This document shows positions 7,841 through 14,762 of a stretch of DNA of 26,603 nt, one piece after another (the first letter of the stretch is position 1; every line of letters begins with the position of its first letter). A program made the position numbers and the translations under genes. The DNA is from CAZSAT01 sp964604675 (lineage in GTDB: Bacteria > Myxococcota_A > UBA796 > CAJQPC01): positions 1-26,603 of the forward strand of contig CAZSAT010000095.1 of the NCBI GenBank assembly GCA_964604675.1, given 5' to 3'. Below the pieces are notes generated by a model that saw nothing but the letters and a program-made list of their open reading frames with translations, did not search any database and was not told the origin of the DNA.

Positions 7841-8605
7841 ATGGATCTCGCAACCGTCGGAGGCCTCGTAGCCTGCATCGGGCTGATCCTGTCGGCCATG
7901 CTGATGGGTGGCTCGCTCGGCATGTACATCGACGTGCCGTCGATCTGCATCGTGCTCGGAGGCACCACCGCCGCCCTGTTCATCGGCTTCCCCGGTGGCC
8001 AGGTCGTCGGCGCGATGAAGGCGGCCAAGAACGCTTTTGTCGCAGCAAAGGACAGCCCGGACGAGACCATCAAGCTCCTGAGCGAGCTCTCCAACCGCGC
8101 CCGCCGCGAGGGCCTGCTCTCGCTCGAGTCGGCCGCCGAGGAGGCCACCGACGACTTCCTGTCCCGCGGCCTGCGCATGGTGGTCGACGGCCACGAGGCC
8201 GCCGCGATCGAAGAGGTGCTCTTCGGCGAGCTCGACAAGATCACCGAGCGCCACAAGACCGCGATCGGCGTGTGGGACGGCATGGGCGCCTACGGCCCGG
8301 CCATGGGCATGATCGGCACGCTGATCGGCCTGGTGCAGATGCTCCAGAACATGAGCGACCCCACCGCCATCGGCCCCGCCATGGCGGTCGCGCTCTTGAC
8401 CACCTTCTACGGCTCGCTGCTCGCGAACATCGTGGGCATCCCGATCGCCAACAAGCTGAAGGTGCGCTCGGGCCTGGAGATCGCCAGCAAGGAGCTCGTC
8501 GCCCAGGGCCTCTTGTCCATCCTCGCCGGCGAGAACCCCCGCTTCATGGTCGAGCGCTTGAACGCCAGCCTGGCCCCCAAGGACCGGCTGCAGGACGCGG
8601 CGTAG
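7841..8605 (+). CDS. motA: Flagellar motor stator protein MotA
   Basis: 254 residues with four membrane helices in the MotA order: two near the N-terminus (GGLVACIGLILSAML and ICIVLGGTTAALFIGF), a large cytoplasmic loop of about 100 residues, then two more around YGPAMGMIGTLIGLVQML and AVALLTTFYGSLLANIVGIP. The prolines in YGPAMG and VGIPIANKL correspond to the two prolines conserved near the ion path in MotA. MotA pairs with MotB to make the ion-driven stator and pushes on FliG. The ATG at 7841 has GGAG 6-7 bases upstream. It is followed 3 bases later by motB. The call is secure; whether the ion is proton or sodium cannot be decided. Confidence 0.95.
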   Translation: MDLATVGGLVACIGLILSAMLMGGSLGMYIDVPSICIVLGGTTAALFIGFPGGQVVGAMKAAKNAFVAAKDSPDETIKLLSELSNRARREGLLSLESAAEEATDDFLSRGLRMVVDGHEAAAIEEVLFGELDKITERHKTAIGVWDGMGAYGPAMGMIGTLIGLVQMLQNMSDPTAIGPAMAVALLTTFYGSLLANIVGIPIANKLKVRSGLEIASKELVAQGLLSILAGENPRFMVERLNASLAPKDRLQDAA

Positions 8606-8608
8606 CCC

Positions 8609-9337
8609 ATGGGTGCGCGTCGCAAGAAAGCCGAAGAGCCCCCCGCCGGACTGCCCGGGTGGATGGCCACCTTCTCGGACCTGGTCACGCTCTTGTTGAC
8701 CTTCTTCGTGCTGATGATGGCCATGGCCAACTTCGAGGACACCCAGCGCGTGGAGGCGGTCTTCCACTCGATCAAGTCCGCGCTCGGCGTGGGCGGCTTC
8801 GACAACGCGCGGGTCGGCGCGCACAACGACCCCCTGAACCTCACGAGCGACATGCGACAGGACCAGACGGTGCAGCCGCTCGTGGTGAAGCTCCGCGAGG
8901 CGATGTCGAACCACGTGTCCGACGACCTGGTCCGCATGACCCAGAACGAGGAGGAGATCCGCGTGCGCCTCGACGATCGCGTGCTCTTCCACCCGGGCTC
9001 GGTCACGCTGCACCCCGCCGCCTACGCGTTGTTGGGCGACGTGGCCTCCGTGCTCGCCACGCAGGACGTCGAGATCCGCGTCGAGGCCCACACCGACGCC
9101 AGCGGCGACGAGATGAAGAACTGGCGGCTCTCGGCCGAGCGCGGGCTCTCGGTGGTCCAGGCCTTCCGCGAGCGCGGCCCCATCCCCGGCGCACGGCTCG
9201 AGGCCGACGCCTTCGGCGAGTTCCGACCCGCCGCGACCTTCGGCGAAGACTCCGCCTGGAACCGGCGGGTCGAGCTGGTCCTCCGCTCCGACAGCTACGG
9301 CGCCAACGCCGCTGTCGAACACCTGTTGTCCCCCTGA
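8609..9337 (+). CDS. motB: Flagellar motor stator protein MotB
   Basis: 242 residues. A single N-terminal membrane helix (WMATFSDLVTLLLTFFVLMM) contains Asp24, the ion-binding residue of the stator. The C-terminal ~120 residues are an OmpA-like peptidoglycan-binding domain with VEAHTDASGDEMKNWRLS then AERG, followed by GEFRPAA and NRRVELVL. MotB anchors the stator to the cell wall while MotA transmits torque. It starts 3 bases after the motA stop and ends 13 bases before fliL. The length is at the short end of the family but no motif is missing. Confidence 0.95.
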   Translation: MGARRKKAEEPPAGLPGWMATFSDLVTLLLTFFVLMMAMANFEDTQRVEAVFHSIKSALGVGGFDNARVGAHNDPLNLTSDMRQDQTVQPLVVKLREAMSNHVSDDLVRMTQNEEEIRVRLDDRVLFHPGSVTLHPAAYALLGDVASVLATQDVEIRVEAHTDASGDEMKNWRLSAERGLSVVQAFRERGPIPGARLEADAFGEFRPAATFGEDSAWNRRVELVLRSDSYGANAAVEHLLSP

Positions 9338-9350
9338 TCCGGAAGCCACC

Positions 9351-9854
9351 ATGGCCGATGAACTCGACGACATCGACGTCCCCAAGAAGTCCAAGCTTCC
9401 GCTGATCCTGGGCGCGCTCACGACGCTGATCCTGGGCGGCGCGGGCGGCTTCGCCGGCGCGACCCTCCTGGCACCCTCCGCCGAAGCCGGCGTCGCCGAC
9501 GACGGCGAGGAGCTGGCAGAAGGCGAAGACGGTGAGGCCGCGGTCCCCGAGGTGGAGCGCGCCGTGATCCCGATCGGCCTGATGACCGTCAACCTCCGCG
9601 GCACCGGCGGCGGTCGTGTGCTCCGCATGGAGGTCCAGGTCGAGACCGCGGCCGAGAACCAGATGGCGATCGAGGATCGCCTGCCGGTGGTGCAGGACGC
9701 GATCATCACCCTGGTCAGCGACTACACCTACGCCGACATCGAGGGGCTCGACGGCAAGACCCGCCTGCGCGACGAGCTGCTGGGCCGGATCAACACCGTG
9801 CTGGGCACGATCCGCATCGATCGGATCTACTTCACGCAGTTCGTGGTTCAGTAG
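9351..9854 (+). CDS. fliL: Flagellar basal body-associated protein FliL
   Basis: 167 residues: a short charged cytoplasmic start (DELDDIDVPKKSK), one membrane helix at about 16-40, an acidic linker (DDGEELAEGEDGE), then a periplasmic domain with NLRGTGGGRVLRMEVQVE and a C-terminal IDRIYFTQFVVQ. The last motif resembles the FliL C-terminus (typically V..VYFTEFVVQ). FliL surrounds the stator and supports its activity at the motor. Position between motB and fliM is usual. The call is secure. Confidence 0.9.
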   Translation: MADELDDIDVPKKSKLPLILGALTTLILGGAGGFAGATLLAPSAEAGVADDGEELAEGEDGEAAVPEVERAVIPIGLMTVNLRGTGGGRVLRMEVQVETAAENQMAIEDRLPVVQDAIITLVSDYTYADIEGLDGKTRLRDELLGRINTVLGTIRIDRIYFTQFVVQ

Positions 9855-9880
9855 GGCCGCGAGCGACCGAAGTAGGGATC

Positions 9881-10771
9881 GTGCGACGCTCGAACGCCCC
9901 CGCCATCCTGGCTCACCCCGACCGCGAAGCAGCCGCTGCGCTGCCCGCTCTCGAGGACCTCTTCCGCGCTGCGGCGCGGCGGGTGCGTACCCGGCTCGTG
10001 AACCGCGCCGGCGCCGACATCCCCGTGCGGCTGGGCGTGGCCCAGGTCACCACGGTCGGCCAGATCCTCGACGACGGCGACACCCGCGACGGGGGCGTGT
10101 TCGGCACCTTCCGCTTCAAGCCCATGGGGCTTCCGGGCCTGGTGGTCGTGCAGGGCCGCCTGCTCTCGCGGGTGGTCGGCATCATGCTCGGCGAGAGCGT
10201 CGAGGACGAGCCGCCCCCCTACCGCATGCGGCCCGTGACCGAGCTCGAGACCCGCGTGGCCCGCCGCGTGTGCGACGACGTCATGGCCGGCCTGACCGAG
10301 GCCTGGCCCTCGGAGAAGGTCACCACCGTCGAGGTCGAGACCCTGGGCCCGAACGCACGCCTGGTGGGCGGCCTCTCCGCGAGCATGCCGGTGGTCGCCG
10401 CGTCGCTCGACTTCGGCCGGCCCGACGATCCCTACGGCCTCCTGATCGTGGCGATCCCCGCCCAGGCGGCCCGCGACCTGAAGGCTCCCGACATCGACCA
10501 GGTCTCCCGTGAGGTGCGGCAGCGCCGGCACAACATGGACCGGGTCATGCCGCTCAACCTCGAGGTGCGCGCCGAGCTCGCCCGAGCCCAGCTGCCCTTC
10601 CACGAGGTCAAGACCCTCCAGGAGGGCTCGCTGATCGATCTCGGCAGCCCCCGCGAGGTCCGGGTGTTCGTGAACGGACGCCACCTGATGTACGGGCAGC
10701 CCGGCGAGTCGAAGGGCGTGCACGCGGTGCAGATCACGCGCCCCGCGCCCAAGGATCCACTCGCCGAGTGA
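9881..10771 (+). CDS. fliM: Flagellar motor switch protein FliM (lacking the usual N-terminal CheY-binding helix)
   Basis: 296 residues from a GTG at 9881, 26 bases after fliL. The middle part (VRLGVAQVTTVGQILDDGD, LVVVQGRLLSRVVGIMLGE, VTELETRVARRVCDDVM) follows the CheC-like domain of FliM. The C-terminal ~80 residues (MPLNLEVRAELARAQLPFHE through LYGQPG-like LMYGQPGESKG) are a SpoA domain like FliN. FliM links FliG to the C-ring and normally receives phosphorylated CheY through an N-terminal LSQ-EIDALL-type helix. That helix is absent: the protein starts MRRSNAPAILAHPDREAAAA. There is also no GGxG loop where FliM usually contacts FliG; the matching place reads LGESVED. The family is about 320-350 residues, so this one is shortened at the front. 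It is divergent, but its position between fliL and fliN supports FliM. Confidence 0.8.
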   Translation: MRRSNAPAILAHPDREAAAALPALEDLFRAAARRVRTRLVNRAGADIPVRLGVAQVTTVGQILDDGDTRDGGVFGTFRFKPMGLPGLVVVQGRLLSRVVGIMLGESVEDEPPPYRMRPVTELETRVARRVCDDVMAGLTEAWPSEKVTTVEVETLGPNARLVGGLSASMPVVAASLDFGRPDDPYGLLIVAIPAQAARDLKAPDIDQVSREVRQRRHNMDRVMPLNLEVRAELARAQLPFHEVKTLQEGSLIDLGSPREVRVFVNGRHLMYGQPGESKGVHAVQITRPAPKDPLAE

Positions 10772-10781
10772 GATTGTCGAT

Positions 10782-10826
10782 CGCGGGGCCTCAACCCGCG
10801 GCCGCGGTGACCGAAGAGGGGTCACC
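10782..10826 (+). other. Two adjacent inverted repeats between fliM and fliN
   Basis: CGCGGG (10782-10787) pairs with CCCGCG (10795-10800) across a 7-base loop. GGTGACC (10806-10812) pairs with GGTCACC (10820-10826) across a 7-base loop. The second overlaps the -10 part of the candidate fliN promoter and could be a regulator site or an RNA hairpin in the leader. There is no T-run, so simple termination is unlikely. Confidence 0.4.
10790..10817 (+). promoter_or_regulatory. Candidate sigma-28-type promoter before fliN
   Basis: CTCAAC at 10790-10795 and ACCGAAG at 10810-10816 are separated by 14 bases, nearly identical to the flgD site. It lies in the 76-base fliM-fliN gap. A start near 10824 would leave a leader of about 24 bases before the fliN ATG at 10848. 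Confidence 0.45.
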
Positions 10827-10847
10827 CCAGCCAAGTGAGGCCCCCCG

Positions 10848-11117
10848 ATGATCGACTCCAACGACGTGACCTTCCTCCACGACATCCCCGTCGACCTGGT
10901 CGTCGAGCTCGGGCGCGCCCGGCTCACCGTCAAGGACCTGGCGGAGATGGGCAAGGGCGAGATCCTCGAGCTCGAGCGGGCGGCCGACAAGCCCCTCGAC
11001 GTCGTGGTCGGCGACCGCGTCTTCGCCCGCGGCGAGGTCGTGATGGTCGGCGAACGCCTGGCCCTGCGCATCACCGAGCTGGTGGGCCGCGAGGACCAGC
11101 TCGCCGAGACCGCGTGA
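10848..11117 (+). CDS. fliN: Flagellar motor switch protein FliN
   Basis: 89 residues, essentially one SpoA domain: FLHDIPVDLVVELGRARLTV, KDLAEMGKGEILELERAAD, then VFARGEVVMVGERLALRITE. These are the standard FliN core motifs. FliN forms the base of the C-ring with FliM and docks the FliH-FliI export complex. It is shorter than most FliN proteins (about 100-135), lacking the variable N-terminal extension. The stop overlaps the fliO start by one base (TGATG). The call is secure. Confidence 0.92.
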   Translation: MIDSNDVTFLHDIPVDLVVELGRARLTVKDLAEMGKGEILELERAADKPLDVVVGDRVFARGEVVMVGERLALRITELVGREDQLAETA

Positions 11118-11824
11118 TGATCAGCCTCCTCACCCTGACCGCCCTGGCGGGCGAGCTCGACGACCGGCTGCTCGGTGAAGCGCCCACGATCGAAGCCGAG
11201 GCCTCCGCGCCCACCAGCGGCTTCGACGGCTGGGGCGTGGTCCTCGGAGCCCTGGTCTTCGGCGGCATCACCCTGGTGGCCCGCAACAAGCTGCAGGCCC
11301 GCGTGCCCAAGGCCTGGCGCCTCGAGGACAGCGGCATCGAGGTCATCGCCCGGAAGAACCTCGGCGCAGGCGCCGGGCTCGCGATCGTCGAGGTTGAAGA
11401 CGGCGCCGGCGGCACCCGCCGCCTGCTCGTCGGTGTCGGCAACGGCGGCCCCAACCTCGTGAGCGACCTCTCCTCGATGGCCGAGGTCGACACGGCGTGG
11501 GACGCACTCACCAGCCACGCGAGCCGGCCCGCCCCGCTCGCTGCCGCCGCCGTGACCCCGGAACCCGAGCCGCGTCGGGCTGCCCCCCAGCCGAAGCCGC
11601 GCGCCGCCGCCCCGCCCGATCCGGTCACCACGGCCGATGTCGACCGCATCCTCGCGCGCAAGGCCGCCACCCGGCGCCCCTGGGCCGGCAGCCCCGAGCC
11701 CACCGCACAGCAGCCCGCACCGCGCCGACCCGCGCCCAAGTCGCAAGACGACGTCCGCGCCGACAAGGCCCGGGACCTGGTGCAGCAGGTGCTGCGCGCC
11801 CGCAACGGGCAGTGGACCGGTTGA
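11117..11824 (+). CDS. fliO: Flagellar biosynthetic protein FliO
   Basis: 235 residues. A short exported N-terminus precedes one membrane helix at about 39-56 (WGVVLGALVFGGITLVA). It is followed by a small beta-rich domain with IEVIARKNLGAGAGLAIVEV and RRLLVGVGNGGPNLVSDL, which matches the cytoplasmic FliO core. The rest is a Pro/Ala/Arg-rich disordered tail with a helical end (KARDLVQQVLRARNG). FliO assists FliP assembly in the export gate. The long tail makes it larger than many FliO proteins. Position between fliN and fliP and one-base overlaps on both sides support the call. Confidence 0.85.
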   Translation: MISLLTLTALAGELDDRLLGEAPTIEAEASAPTSGFDGWGVVLGALVFGGITLVARNKLQARVPKAWRLEDSGIEVIARKNLGAGAGLAIVEVEDGAGGTRRLLVGVGNGGPNLVSDLSSMAEVDTAWDALTSHASRPAPLAAAAVTPEPEPRRAAPQPKPRAAAPPDPVTTADVDRILARKAATRRPWAGSPEPTAQQPAPRRPAPKSQDDVRADKARDLVQQVLRARNGQWTG

Positions 11825-12576
11825 TGCGCCTCGCTCCGCTCGCGCTGATCGCCCTCGCCGCCGTCGCGCCCGACGCGGCCTGGGCGCAGGACGCCGTCCC
11901 CGCCGTCGACGCGATGGTGGGCGAGCTGGCGGCCTCCGCGAGCGCCGACGAGGTCACCACCTCGGTGCGCCTCGTCATGCTCTTCACGGCGCTGACGTTC
12001 CTGCCGGCCATCCTGCTGGTGATGACGCCCTTCACGCGCTTCGTGATCGTCTTCTCGCTGTTGCGCCAGGCCCTCGGCCTGCAGCAGTCGCCGCCGAACC
12101 AGGTGCTCATCGGGCTCTCGCTGTTCTTGAGCATGCTGGTCATGCAGGAGCCGCTCCAGAAGGTGAACGACACCGCCCTGCAGCCCTACCTGGCCGGCGA
12201 GATGGAGACCGGCACCGCCCTCGAGCTGGGCCTCCAGCCGATGCGCGCCTTCATGCTGCACCACGTCACCCGGGAAGACCTGGGCAGCGTGATCTCCGTG
12301 TCGGGCATCGAACGCCCGGACACGGTCGAGGACCTGCCCACCAGCGTGGTGGTGTCGACCTTCGTGCTCAGCGAGCTCAAGGCCGCCTTCGTCATCGCCA
12401 TCAAGGTCTACATCCCCTTTCTGGTCATCGACCTGGTCGTGGCGTCGGTCCTGCTCGGCATGGGCATGATGGTGCTGCCACCCGTCGTGATCTCGCTGCC
12501 CTTCAAGCTGCTGCTCTTCGTCCTGATGGACGGCTGGGGCCTGCTCGTCACCTCCCTCGTCAAGAGCTTCGGATGA
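11824..12576 (+). CDS. fliP: Flagellar export gate protein FliP
   Basis: 250 residues. A cleavable signal (MRLAPLALIALAAVAPDAAWA) is followed by helices carrying the FliP signatures: FLPAILLVMTPFTRFVIVFS, LLRQALGLQQSPPNQVLIGL, then FVLSELKAAFVIAIKVYIPF and VVASVLLGMGMMVLPPVVIS with a closing SLPFKLLLFVLMDGW. FliP forms the FliP5-FliQ4-FliR1 pore of the export apparatus. The length matches the family. The start overlaps the fliO stop by one base; its stop overlaps fliQ by four bases (ATGA). Very secure. Confidence 0.97.
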   Translation: MRLAPLALIALAAVAPDAAWAQDAVPAVDAMVGELAASASADEVTTSVRLVMLFTALTFLPAILLVMTPFTRFVIVFSLLRQALGLQQSPPNQVLIGLSLFLSMLVMQEPLQKVNDTALQPYLAGEMETGTALELGLQPMRAFMLHHVTREDLGSVISVSGIERPDTVEDLPTSVVVSTFVLSELKAAFVIAIKVYIPFLVIDLVVASVLLGMGMMVLPPVVISLPFKLLLFVLMDGWGLLVTSLVKSFG

Positions 12577-12836
12577 GCTTCGAAGAGGTCGTCTGGATCG
12601 GGCAGCAGGCACTGCTCACGGTGCTCTTGCTCGCGGGCCCCATGCTCGTGGCCGCCCTGGTCGTCGGCACCACGGTGTCGGTCTTCCAGGCCGTGACCCA
12701 GGTGCAGGAGATGACCCTCGTGTTCGTGCCGAAGATCCTCGTGGTCTTCCTGGTCGTCGCGCTCGCGGGGAGCTGGATGCTCCAGACCGCCGTGAGCTTC
12801 GGCACCACGATGTTCGAGTCCATCGCAGAGTCATGA
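12573..12836 (+). CDS. fliQ: Flagellar export gate protein FliQ
   Basis: 87 residues with two hydrophobic helices: IGQQALLTVLLLAGPMLVAA and a second at about 53-73, joined by the family loop FQAVTQVQEMTLVFVPKI. FliQ forms part of the helical gate assembly with FliP and FliR. Both ends overlap neighbours by four bases (ATGA), which indicates tight translational coupling in fliPQR. Very secure. Confidence 0.97.
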   Translation: MSFEEVVWIGQQALLTVLLLAGPMLVAALVVGTTVSVFQAVTQVQEMTLVFVPKILVVFLVVALAGSWMLQTAVSFGTTMFESIAES

Positions 12837-13600
12837 CGCTCGAGCTGTCCGTCCTGGTCGGGGCCTTCCTGGTCTTCGGCCGCCTCGGCGGCCTGTTCCT
12901 CACGCTGCCCGTGATCAGTGCCTTGGGCGTTCCCCGCCACGTCGGCGTGCTCGGCGCGATGGCGCTCACCGTGGTCGTCTCCCCGGCGGCCCCGCTGCCC
13001 GAGGTCCCCGCCACGCTGGGGCGTCTGGCCTTCGCGATGGGCGGCGAGATCCTGCTCGGCGTGCTGATGGGCAGCGTGGTCTCCACGATCTTCGGCGCCT
13101 TCGCGCTGGCGAGCGAGGCGATGGACCGCCAGATGGGCGGCGGCGTCGCGATGGCCATGGACCCCCTGCTCAAGGCGCAGCACGGGGTGCTCGGCGCGGT
13201 CGGGTCCTGGCTGGCCGGGCTGGTGTTCCTCTCCGCGAACCTGCACCTGCGCTGCATCGAGGCGCTCTGCGAGAGCTTCCAGGTGGTGCCCCCCGGCACG
13301 GTCGGGGCGCCCTGGGAAGCGGGGGTCGTGCTCATCGACGTGGTCACGGCCACCATCGTGCTCGGGCTGCGCCTGGCCGGCCCGGTGCTCGCGCTGGTGT
13401 GGCTGGTCAATGTGTTCGTGGCGGTGCTCATCAAGCTGGCGCCCAACATGAACGTGTTCTTCTCGATCGGCATGATCCTGACCAACGTGGCGGGCCTCAT
13501 GCTGTTCGCGCTGGGCCTGCCGGTGCTGTTGAGCGTGCACGAGGGCGCCATGCAGGACGCGGTGGCCTGGATGGGCCAGATCCTGAAGGCTGCGGTCTGA
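12833..13600 (+). CDS. fliR: Flagellar export gate protein FliR
   Basis: 255 residues, strongly hydrophobic with about six membrane helices. FliR features include FGRLGGLFLTLPVISALGVP near the start, the central GGGVAMAMDPLLKAQHGVL stretch, and LRLAGPVLALVWLVNVFVAV with KLAPNMNVFFSIGM near the end. FliR is the single-copy member of the gate complex. The start overlaps fliQ by four bases. flhB follows one base after the stop, a common arrangement; in some bacteria the two are fused. Very secure. Confidence 0.96.
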   Translation: MTLELSVLVGAFLVFGRLGGLFLTLPVISALGVPRHVGVLGAMALTVVVSPAAPLPEVPATLGRLAFAMGGEILLGVLMGSVVSTIFGAFALASEAMDRQMGGGVAMAMDPLLKAQHGVLGAVGSWLAGLVFLSANLHLRCIEALCESFQVVPPGTVGAPWEAGVVLIDVVTATIVLGLRLAGPVLALVWLVNVFVAVLIKLAPNMNVFFSIGMILTNVAGLMLFALGLPVLLSVHEGAMQDAVAWMGQILKAAV

Positions 13601-13601
13601 G

Positions 13602-14693
13602 ATGGCGGACGACAGCGGCCAGGAAAAACAACACGAAGCCACCGAGAAGAAGCTCCGGGACGCGGCCGAGAAGGGCCAGATCGCGAAGTCCCGGGAGCTC
13701 TCGAGCGCGGGCGTGCTCGCGGTAGGGGCCGCCACCCTCGTCTTCGCCACGGGCCCCATGAGGCGGAGCTTCACCGACGCGATGCTCTACGGCATGGACG
13801 TCCAGCGTCCGGGCCCCACCACCATCGCCCACGCCGCCGACCTCGGCAGCTACTGCATCGGGCTCATCGTGAAGGCGGCGGGCCCGACCATGCTGGGCCT
13901 GATCCTCATCTCGCTGTTCATCGGCTTCGCCCAGACCCGCTTCCAGATGGCCTGGAAGGTCTTCGAGCCCAAGTGGGAGAAGCTCAACCCGATCGAGGGC
14001 ATCAAGAACCAGTACGTCTCCTGGACCCCGCTGGTGGAGCTGGCGAAGGGGCTCTTGAAGCTGGTCTCGTTGGGCGGCGTGGTCTATGTCGCGCTCCAGG
14101 ACCGGATCGACGACCTGCCGAAGATCGCGCTGTTGTCGCCCGGCGAGCAGCTGGCCACCCTGGCCGATCTCGGCTGGACCGTCGTGCTCTACAGCATGCC
14201 CCTGGTCTTGACCATCGCGGCGTTGGACTTCGGCTACCAGAAGTGGAAGCTGGGCGACGACCTCAAGATGTCGACCGAGGAGCTCAAGCAGGAGCGCAAG
14301 GATGTCGACGGCGACCCCTACGTGAAGGCCCAGCGCCGGCAGCGTGCGCGCCAGATCGCCACCGGCCAGATGATCGCGGCGGTGGCCGAGGCCGACATGG
14401 TGCTCACCAACCCGACCCACTACGCGGTCGCCCTGCGCTACCGGAAGGACGAGGGTCCGGCCCCGAAGATCGTGGCCCTGGGCATCGACCACATGGCGCT
14501 CAAGATCCGGCAGGTCGCGCGCCAGCACGACGTGCCCTGCATCGAGAACCGCCCCCTCGCCCGCGCGCTCTACGCCATGGGCAAGGTCAACGCCCCGATC
14601 CCCGACGAGTTCTTCGGACCCGTCGCCCAGGTCCTGGCGGTGGTCTACCGGAAGCGCGCAGCGCGCAAGGCGCGGCTCGGCCAGAGGCCCTGA
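13602..14693 (+). CDS. flhB: Flagellar export switch protein FlhB
   Basis: 363 residues. The start carries the FlhB signature EATEKKLRDAAEKGQIAKSR, followed by four membrane helices. The cytoplasmic domain contains LTNPTHYAVALRY with the autocleavage site NPTH at residues 270-273, then LALGIDH-like VALGIDHMALKIRQVA and ENRPLARALYAMG. FlhB cleaves itself and, with FliK, switches export from hook to filament subunits. It is the last flagellar gene in the window; flhA, which often follows, is absent. The last 124 bases (14577-14700, from ATGGGCAAGG through just past the stop) are duplicated at 20521-20644, and a short part recurs at 24387. The flhB copy is intact. Confidence 0.97.
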   Translation: MADDSGQEKQHEATEKKLRDAAEKGQIAKSRELSSAGVLAVGAATLVFATGPMRRSFTDAMLYGMDVQRPGPTTIAHAADLGSYCIGLIVKAAGPTMLGLILISLFIGFAQTRFQMAWKVFEPKWEKLNPIEGIKNQYVSWTPLVELAKGLLKLVSLGGVVYVALQDRIDDLPKIALLSPGEQLATLADLGWTVVLYSMPLVLTIAALDFGYQKWKLGDDLKMSTEELKQERKDVDGDPYVKAQRRQRARQIATGQMIAAVAEADMVLTNPTHYAVALRYRKDEGPAPKIVALGIDHMALKIRQVARQHDVPCIENRPLARALYAMGKVNAPIPDEFFGPVAQVLAVVYRKRAARKARLGQRP

Positions 14694-14700
14694 TCGCGAG
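14577..14700 (+). repeat. flhB-tail repeat, copy 1 (in flhB)
   Basis: The 3' end of flhB, including its stop codon and 7 further bases. It matches 20521-20644 with two mismatches in 124 bases and no gap. Sequence similarity stops immediately after the shared TGATCGCGAG on the right. On the left a weaker match extends about 15 bases further. Confidence 0.95.
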
Positions 14701-14757
14701 TGTGTCGTACACCCAGGGCTTGTCGGTGCACGCCATCAGGGCGAGAGCCAGCATCAT
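14701..14757 (-). pseudogene. Start of a truncated lipoprotein gene, cut at the flhB junction
   Basis: On the minus strand, ATGATG at 14757 opens MMLALALMACTDKPWVYDT, a typical lipoprotein signal with an LMAC lipobox. It shares CTDKP and a following DT with the start of the upstream lipoprotein gene (VLGCTDKPSMHDT) and begins 5 bases after that gene's stop, as the next gene in an operon would. After about 19 residues the sequence becomes flhB antisense, so the gene has been cut off. Seen directly; that it was once a full FG-GAP-type lipoprotein is inference. Confidence 0.6.
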
Positions 14758-14762
14758 CGGTG

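Noticed and set aside
6200..9709. A 1169-residue minus-strand open frame opposite flgE, motA and motB
   Set aside because: Composition is that of an antisense shadow; the plus strand carries clear FlgE, MotA, MotB and FliL signatures.
9866..9872. A fifth ACCGAAG promoter box just before fliM
   Set aside because: The sequence 14-15 bases upstream (GTTCAG) does not match the -35 half, and the gap is only 26 bases within an apparent operon.
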